DNA from: Streptomyces spororaveus
Lineage (GTDB): Bacteria; Actinomycetota; Actinomycetes; Streptomycetales; Streptomycetaceae
Direction of reading: 5' to 3'
DNA length: 64,000 bases
NCBI RefSeq assembly: GCF_016755875.1
Contig: NZ_BNED01000005.1
Location: 2,542,001 to 2,606,000, forward strand
Positions 59,211-64,000 of this stretch are shown piece by piece. Position 1 is the stretch's first letter, and the number at the start of each line of letters is the position of its first letter. The position numbers and the translations under genes were made by a program. A model generated the notes under the pieces. It was not told the DNA's origin. It ran no database searches and was given only the letters and a program-made list of their open reading frames with translations.

Positions 59211-59288
59211 TTCGCCCTTCCCGCCGCGCGCCCCGTGCCGTCCACCGGCCTGCGCGCACCTCCGCGAACCCAGGAATGGTCTCCTTTC

Positions 59289-59837
59289 ATGTCTGCACCC
59301 GCATCCGCACCCTCGTACGCCCCGGAGTCCTTGCCGGCGGCCGGGGGGCCCTCGGCCGCCGAACTCCTCGACTTCGCCCTCCGCACGGCGGCGGACCCCG
59401 CGATCGTGTCCTCGCTGCCGCTCGACCCCGAGGGCCGCACCTGGATCCGGCTGGAGGGGCCGGGCGGCAGTGAGGCCTGGCTGATCGGCTGGCCGCCGGG
59501 CACCGGCACCGGCTGGCACGACCACGCCGAATCCCGGGGCGCGTTCGCCACGGCCCGGGGCCGGCTCACCGAGCACTCGCTGACCGTGCGCCTGCCCTCC
59601 GAGGGCTGGAAGTCCCTGGAACTGGCCCCTGACGTCGACCGCCACCGCACGCTGGGCGCGGGTTCGGGGCGCGCCTTCCGGGAGCACCACGTGCACGAGG
59701 TCCTCAACGAGTCGCCGGCCGAGCACGCGATCTCCGTGCACGCCTACTATCCGCCGCTCCCGCTGATCCGCCGCTACAGCCGCAGCGGCCCGGTTCTCCG
59801 CCTGGAGCAGGTCGAGCGTCCGGCGGACTGGCAGTGA
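59289..59837 (+). CDS. cysteine dioxygenase
   Basis: 182 residues from ATG 59289. Cupin iron enzyme that oxidises cysteine to cysteine sulfinate, as in bacterial type I CDO. The two metal His are in GTGWHDHAESRGAF and the third in AFREHHVHEVLNES. LIGWPPGTGT and SVHAYYPPLPLIRRYS are typical. Start and stop of the rhodanese gene overlap (4 nt), so cysteine catabolism and sulfane transfer are coupled. The Cys-rich leader peptide upstream suggests control by cysteine supply. Confidence 0.92.
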   Translation: MSAPASAPSYAPESLPAAGGPSAAELLDFALRTAADPAIVSSLPLDPEGRTWIRLEGPGGSEAWLIGWPPGTGTGWHDHAESRGAFATARGRLTEHSLTVRLPSEGWKSLELAPDVDRHRTLGAGSGRAFREHHVHEVLNESPAEHAISVHAYYPPLPLIRRYSRSGPVLRLEQVERPADWQ

Positions 59838-60223
59838 GCGCCCCGATCGGCATCGACGAACTGCTGGAGCGGGTCCGCGCCGGCTACACCCGCGTGGACG
59901 CGCGGGAGGCGTACGCCGCTTCCCGCGCCGGGGCCCTCCTGGTGGACATCCGCTACCAGGCGCTGCGCGAGCGGGACGGGCTGATCCCGGGAGCGTTGGT
60001 GGTCGAGCGCAACGAACTGGAGTGGCGGCTGGATCCGCAGGGCAGCCACCGCGCGGCGCAGGCCACGGGCCACGACCTCCAGGTGGTGGTGATCTGCAAC
60101 GAGGGCTACGCGTCCAGCCTCGCCGCGGCCTCGCTCCACGCCCTGGGCCTGCACCGCGCGACGGACCTGACGGGCGGCTTCCAGGCCTGGAAGTCGGCGG
60201 GCCTCCCGGTCACACCCGCCTGA
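59834..60223 (+). CDS. rhodanese-like sulfurtransferase
   Basis: 129 residues from a GTG overlapping the CDO stop. Single rhodanese domain: RVDAREAYAASRAGALLVDIRYQALRERDGLIPGALVVERNELEWRL and the active-site loop VICNEGYASSLAA with the catalytic Cys, then TDLTGGFQAWKSAGLPV. It is likely to handle sulfane sulfur formed during cysteine breakdown. Confidence 0.92.
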   Translation: MSAPIGIDELLERVRAGYTRVDAREAYAASRAGALLVDIRYQALRERDGLIPGALVVERNELEWRLDPQGSHRAAQATGHDLQVVVICNEGYASSLAAASLHALGLHRATDLTGGFQAWKSAGLPVTPA

Positions 60224-60304
60224 GCTCCCCCGGCTCCGCCCGGACCCGGTCCTCACACGCCGGACGGGAAGGACGATCCAGCCCCGCCGGCGTGAGAGGC
60301 GTGG

Positions 60305-60365
60305 GGGCCGGGCGGGCCGGGCGGGCCGGGCGGGCCGGGCGGGCCGGGCGGGCCGGGCGGGCCGG
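60305..60365. repeat. 9-bp tandem repeat GGCCGGGCG
   Basis: About 6.5 uninterrupted copies of a 9-bp unit, in the 143-bp gap between the convergent rhodanese and permease genes, ending 2 bp from the permease stop. It may vary in copy number by slippage. Confidence 0.85.
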
Positions 60366-60366
60366 A

Positions 60367-62919
60367 CTACCCCTTCGCCGTGGCGACGTCCACCGGCGGT
60401 ACGCGCAACGCCACCCGGCCCGGGAGGGCGGTGGCCGCCAGGGCCAGTACCCCGGCCACCCCCACCACCGCCGCGTAGGCCACCGGCAGCACCGCGGGCG
60501 CCGCCGCCCCCGTCATGCCCACGCTGAAGGCGGTCAGGACCGCCAGCGCGATCCCCGATCCCAGTGCCGTCCCGATCAGGACCACCGCCAGCGCCTCCGT
60601 CCGCAGCATCCGCAGCACCTGACGGCGCTTCGCCCCGGCCAGCCGCAGCATCGCGAACTCCCGGAACCGCTCGGCGGTCGACATCGCGAGCGTGTTCACC
60701 ACCGCGATCGCGGTGAAGGCCAGCACCAGCCCCATCGCGAGCAGGTTGATCTCCGACGCGTCGTCCTGGCGCTGTACCCGCGCCGCGTCGGCGTCCGCCG
60801 CGGAGAGCACCCGTACACCCGGGAACGCCTCCACCGCCGCGGCCAGTTCCTCCCGCCCGGCTCCCGAACCCGGTTCCGTCGCCACCAGCACGCTGCCGGC
60901 CAGGGGATTGTCCGCGTGCGCGGCCACCAGCCCGTGGGGCAGCGTCAGATCGCCGAAGCCGAGCCCCCGCGCGTACACGGCCGAGACCGTCAGCGTGACC
61001 GGGGTGCCGTCCCCCAGCGTCAGCTTCAGCGGGCTCCCCGGCTTCAACCCCAGCTGGTCGGCGGCGAGTTCGCTGACCGCCGCGCTGCCCTCGCCGAAGC
61101 CGTCCAGGCCGCCCCCGGTGACCTCGGGGTCCCAGGTACGGGTCAGCCCGGCCGGGGTCACGCCCTGCGCGGCGTACTTCGTCAGGCCCACCCGCACGGA
61201 CGTGTGCACGATCTCGGTGGCCGCCGTGACCCCCGGGGTACGCCGGATCCGCTCGCCTGCCTCCCGCGTGACGCCGGGCCCCTGCGCGGCCAGTACCCAC
61301 GGGGCCCGGATCCCTTCGCGGGCCTGGGCCCGGGCGGCGTCCCCGAGCGTCGGGGTGATGAAGAGCACGGTGCAGGTCATGCCGATCAGCAGGGCGAGCG
61401 GGGTGACGGCGGAGGCCATCCGCGTGGCGTTCCCGCGCAGGTTGGCGGTGGCCATGTGGCCGCCCGGGCCGGCCAGCCGCAGGGGGCCGGCGAGCAGCGC
61501 GGTGGCGCCCCGTACGAGCGGCGGGCCGAGCAGCGAGACCGCCCCGGCCAGTACCACCACCGCGAGGAAGGTGACCGGGGTGGACGCCGGCTCGGTGCGC
61601 AGCGAGCCGAGTACGACGACCAGCACGGCCCCGCCCGCCAGCAGCAGCACGCCGAGCACGCTGCGGATCCAGCCGGGCCGCCCCCGCTCGACGGCGGCTT
61701 CGGCGAGCGCCTCGGCCGGGCGGATCCGGGCGATCCGGCGGCCGGTGATCCGGGCGGCGGCCCAGGCTCCGAGCAGGCTGGCGGCGACGGCCGCGCCCAT
61801 CGGGAAGATGCCTGCGGTGCGTTCCAGGGTGGCGGGGACGACCCCGCTGTCGACGAACCGGCCGTGCAGCCAGGCGGCGAGCGGCAGCCCGGCGAGCGCC
61901 CCGGCGACGCCGGCGGCGAGGCCGACGAGCAGCGCCTCCCGGCCGATCATGCGGCTCAGCTGCCCGGGGGTGGCGGCGATGGCCCGCAGCAGGGCGAGTT
62001 CGCGGTAGCGCTGCCGGACGGAGAGCGCGAAGGTGCCGACGACCACGAGGATCGCGACGAGCAGCGAGGTGCCGCCCATCGCGCCGCCCATGGAGACCAG
62101 CTTGATGCGGGCGCCGGCGGCGTCGAGGCATTCGACGGGGCCGCGCTCGTCGCCCGTGGCGACCTGCGCGGTGGTGCCCTGCAGCGCCCGCTCGACCCGG
62201 GCGGCGAGCTCGGTGGTGCTGACGCCCGGTGCGGGCAGTACTCCGACGGCGCTGACCCGGCCGTCGCGGGCGGCGAGCCGCCGGGCCTCGTCGTCGCCGA
62301 AGAAGAGCGCGCTCTGGCGGGAGAGGTCGCCGCGGTCCGTCTTCGCGACCCCGCTGACCCGGTAGGTGCGGGGTTCGCCGGTGGACTGCACGGCGAGCTC
62401 GGAGCCGGGCCTCAGACCGGCGCGGGCGGCCAGCGCCCGGTCGACGACGATCTCGCCGCCGTTCTGCGGGGCGCGGCCCTCGGTGAGGGTGAAGGGGGTC
62501 AGGGCGGCGGAGGTCCAGGCGTGCCCGTAGGCGGGCACCGGCTTCCCGGGAGTCCTGACCAGGGGGACGGCCTGGAAGGTGAGCTCGGGGACGGCCCGTG
62601 CGACGCCGGGCACGGCGCGGACGGTGTCCACGGTGGCGGCGGGGAGCCAGGCCCGCTCGGCGACGGGCTTGGCCTTGTGCTTGGTCTTGGTGCGTCCGCC
62701 CTTCTTCTCCTTGACCGTGGTCGCGTGGACGTTCTGGTCGGCGGAGACGAGGATCGGTGTGGCCGCGTAGCGCTCGGTGCCGATCTTTCCGCGGAGTCCC
62801 GTTTCCAGGAGCGTCCCGCAGGCGGTGACGAGGGCGGCCGCGCACAGCAGTGCGACGAAGGCGCCGAGGAAACCGGCCTTGCGGTCCCTGACGGTCTGAA
62901 GGGCGTAACGCAGCATCAT
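60367..62919 (-). CDS. FtsX-like ABC transporter permease
   Basis: 850 residues from ATG 62919 (a second ATG follows at 62916). MacB/LolC-type permease: an N-terminal helix (GAFVALLCAAALVTACGTLL), a periplasmic domain of about 230 residues, FtsX block 1 (SLLVAILVVVGTFALSVRQRYRELALLRAIAATPGQL), a central helical pair, a second external domain, and FtsX block 2 (AVVNTLAMSTAERFREFAMLRLAGAKRRQVLRML). The usual partner ATPase gene is not adjacent in this window, although relatives often have one next door. Substrate unknown. Confidence 0.9.
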   Translation of the reverse strand: MMLRYALQTVRDRKAGFLGAFVALLCAAALVTACGTLLETGLRGKIGTERYAATPILVSADQNVHATTVKEKKGGRTKTKHKAKPVAERAWLPAATVDTVRAVPGVARAVPELTFQAVPLVRTPGKPVPAYGHAWTSAALTPFTLTEGRAPQNGGEIVVDRALAARAGLRPGSELAVQSTGEPRTYRVSGVAKTDRGDLSRQSALFFGDDEARRLAARDGRVSAVGVLPAPGVSTTELAARVERALQGTTAQVATGDERGPVECLDAAGARIKLVSMGGAMGGTSLLVAILVVVGTFALSVRQRYRELALLRAIAATPGQLSRMIGREALLVGLAAGVAGALAGLPLAAWLHGRFVDSGVVPATLERTAGIFPMGAAVAASLLGAWAAARITGRRIARIRPAEALAEAAVERGRPGWIRSVLGVLLLAGGAVLVVVLGSLRTEPASTPVTFLAVVVLAGAVSLLGPPLVRGATALLAGPLRLAGPGGHMATANLRGNATRMASAVTPLALLIGMTCTVLFITPTLGDAARAQAREGIRAPWVLAAQGPGVTREAGERIRRTPGVTAATEIVHTSVRVGLTKYAAQGVTPAGLTRTWDPEVTGGGLDGFGEGSAAVSELAADQLGLKPGSPLKLTLGDGTPVTLTVSAVYARGLGFGDLTLPHGLVAAHADNPLAGSVLVATEPGSGAGREELAAAVEAFPGVRVLSAADADAARVQRQDDASEINLLAMGLVLAFTAIAVVNTLAMSTAERFREFAMLRLAGAKRRQVLRMLRTEALAVVLIGTALGSGIALAVLTAFSVGMTGAAAPAVLPVAYAAVVGVAGVLALAATALPGRVALRVPPVDVATAKG

Positions 62920-63009
62920 GCGGCCAACTCTGCCGCCGCGCCCGGCGCCTGACATTGGCGCGCCCCGGCGTCCGGTCCCGGGGGCTACCCCCACCCCGGG
63001 CCCACCGGC

Positions 63010-63576
63010 TCACTCCCCCGGATACCCGAGGTCGTCGGCGTCCTCGCCCTCGGCCTCCAGCGCGCGGCGCACCACCCGCAGGGCCATGCCTTCCGGGTAT
63101 CCCTTGCGGGCGAGCATCCCGGCGAGGCGCCGGATCCGCTTGTCCCGCTCCAGGCCACGGGTGGAGCGGAGCTTGCGCTCCACGAGCTCCCGGGCGGTCT
63201 GCTCCTCCTGGTCGGAGTCCAGCAGCTCCAGGGCCTCCTCCACGAGGGTGGCGTGCACCCCCTTGGTCCGGAGCTCCTGGGCCAGCGCCCGGCGGGCCAG
63301 GCCCCGGCCGCGGTGCCGGGACTCGACCCATGCTCCGGCGAAGGCCGCGTCGTCGATCAGGCCCACCTCCTCGTACCGGGAGAGGACCTGCTGCGACACC
63401 TCCTCGGGGATGCCCCGCTTGTGCAGGGCGTCCGCGAGCTGGCGCCGGGTACGCGGGCTCCCGGTGAGCAGGCGCAGACAGATCGCCCGCGCCTGCTCCT
63501 CGGGGCTCTGGGGCGGCAGCTCCGAACGGCCCTCACGGCCGCCTCGGCGCTCGCCGCCCCCTTCCTGCTCCCGCAC
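63010..63576 (-). CDS. recX: recombination regulator RecX
   Basis: 188 residues from GTG 63576. Modulates RecA filaments. Three-helix RecX repeats are visible: ICLRLLTGSPRTRRQLADALHKRGIPEEV, GLIDDAAFAGAWVESRHRGRGLARRALAQELRTKGV and LARKGYPEGMALRVVRRAL. The first 25 residues are a charged extension. It starts 6 bp after the recA stop and is co-transcribed with it in Streptomyces. Confidence 0.95.
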   Translation of the reverse strand: MREQEGGGERRGGREGRSELPPQSPEEQARAICLRLLTGSPRTRRQLADALHKRGIPEEVSQQVLSRYEEVGLIDDAAFAGAWVESRHRGRGLARRALAQELRTKGVHATLVEEALELLDSDQEEQTARELVERKLRSTRGLERDKRIRRLAGMLARKGYPEGMALRVVRRALEAEGEDADDLGYPGE

Positions 63577-63582
63577 GACGGG

Positions 63583-64000
63583 TCAGCTCTTGGCCACGGC
63601 GGCCTTGGCCGTCGTCTTGGCCTTCGTTGCCGGGGCGGGCACGGCGGTGGCTGCGGCGTCGGCCGCGTCCGCGCCGGCTTCGGCGGCGTCCTTGCGGACA
63701 CCCACGCCCAGCTTCTCCTTGATCTTCCGCTCGATCTCGTTGGCGAGGTCGGGGTTGTCCTTCAGGAAGTTACGGGCGTTCTCCTTGCCCTGGCCGAGCT
63801 GGTCGCCCTCGTACGTGTACCAGGCGCCGGCCTTGCGCACGAAGCCGTGCTCCACGCCCATGTCGATCAGACCGCCCTCGCGGCTGATGCCCTGGCCGTA
63901 GAGGATGTCGAACTCGGCCTGCTTGAACGGGGGCGCGACCTTGTTCTTGACGACCTTGACGCGGGTGCGGTTACCGACCGCGTCCGTGCCGTCCTTGAGG
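63583..64000 (-). CDS. recA: recombinase RecA, C-terminal part
   Basis: About 138 residues; the gene continues beyond the right edge. Visible are [63 protein letters not shown], the conserved end of the RecA core and its C-terminal domain. An Ala/Lys-rich tail follows, as in actinobacteria. Promoter and any SOS box lie outside the window. Confidence 0.97.
   Translation of the reverse strand, partial: LKDGTDAVGNRTRVKVVKNKVAPPFKQAEFDILYGQGISREGGLIDMGVEHGFVRKAGAWYTYEGDQLGQGKENARNFLKDNPDLANEIERKIKEKLGVGVRKDAAEAGADAADAAATAVPAPATKAKTTAKAAVAKS

Noticed and set aside
59774..63331. 1185-codon open frame across the permease and rhodanese region
   Set aside because: Out of frame with the clear FtsX-type permease; composition is Arg/Gly/Ala shadow and it crosses the 9-bp repeat.

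Overview
The window is about 64 kb of very GC-rich actinobacterial chromosome. Codon use, frequent GTG starts, and the order rnhB / nrdJ-nrdR / lexA / dinG / hflX / rsh / dapF / miaA / miaB / glutamate ABC transporter / recX-recA all fit a Streptomyces core region. Organism assignment is inferred from gene content; no rRNA or tRNA was seen.

Layout. 0-6.2 kb: end of an unknown gene, a proline-rich unknown protein, RNase HII, a TetR/MFS exporter pair with two clear palindromic operators, and a DUF4173-type membrane protein. 6.5-9.6 kb: a leftward group (arylamine N-acetyltransferase, DUF4937-type protein, histidine phosphatase, ADP-ribosylglycohydrolase). 9.7-11.6 kb: a decayed DUF1152 gene, a nitroreductase with an abnormal C-terminal tail, and its divergent HxlR regulator. 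11.7-18.5 kb: class II ribonucleotide reductase nrdJ with nrdR, divergent lexA (with an exact SOS box) and dinG. 18.6-25.1 kb: a four-gene NRPS-independent siderophore operon. 25.3-35.3 kb: secreted lipoprotein protease, hflX, M1 peptidase, RelA/SpoT homologue, dapF, miaA and small proteins.

35.4-44.1 kb is the most unusual part. A decayed integrative element of about 6.3 kb (37692-44011) sits inside the 5' end of miaB. Present-day miaB has an element-encoded first 23 codons and start codon. The displaced original start, 20 codons long, lies at the right boundary and ends in a stop where homology ends. The element keeps a wrecked serine recombinase, a dCMP-deaminase relic, a regulatory triad (small acidic protein, DUF6879-like, XRE/DUF5753-like), and a tightly coupled operon of five very small genes followed by a protein-L-isoaspartate methyltransferase homologue. 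The last small gene encodes a Gly/Ser/Asp-rich 48-residue peptide ending 6 nt before the methyltransferase. I read this as a candidate aspartimide-forming (imiditide-like) RiPP locus.

44.2-51.4 kb: a lone TAXI-type binding protein, then a glycan-use cluster (ROK kinase, LacI regulator, GH5-like glycosidase, GH85 endo-beta-N-acetylglucosaminidase) with two near-identical palindromic operators. 51.4-57.2 kb: a two-component system and the four-gene glutamate ABC transporter. 57.5-60.2 kb: an FAD monooxygenase, a cysteine-rich leader peptide, cysteine dioxygenase and rhodanese. 60.4-64.0 kb: an FtsX-type permease, recX and the C-terminal part of recA, which runs off the window.
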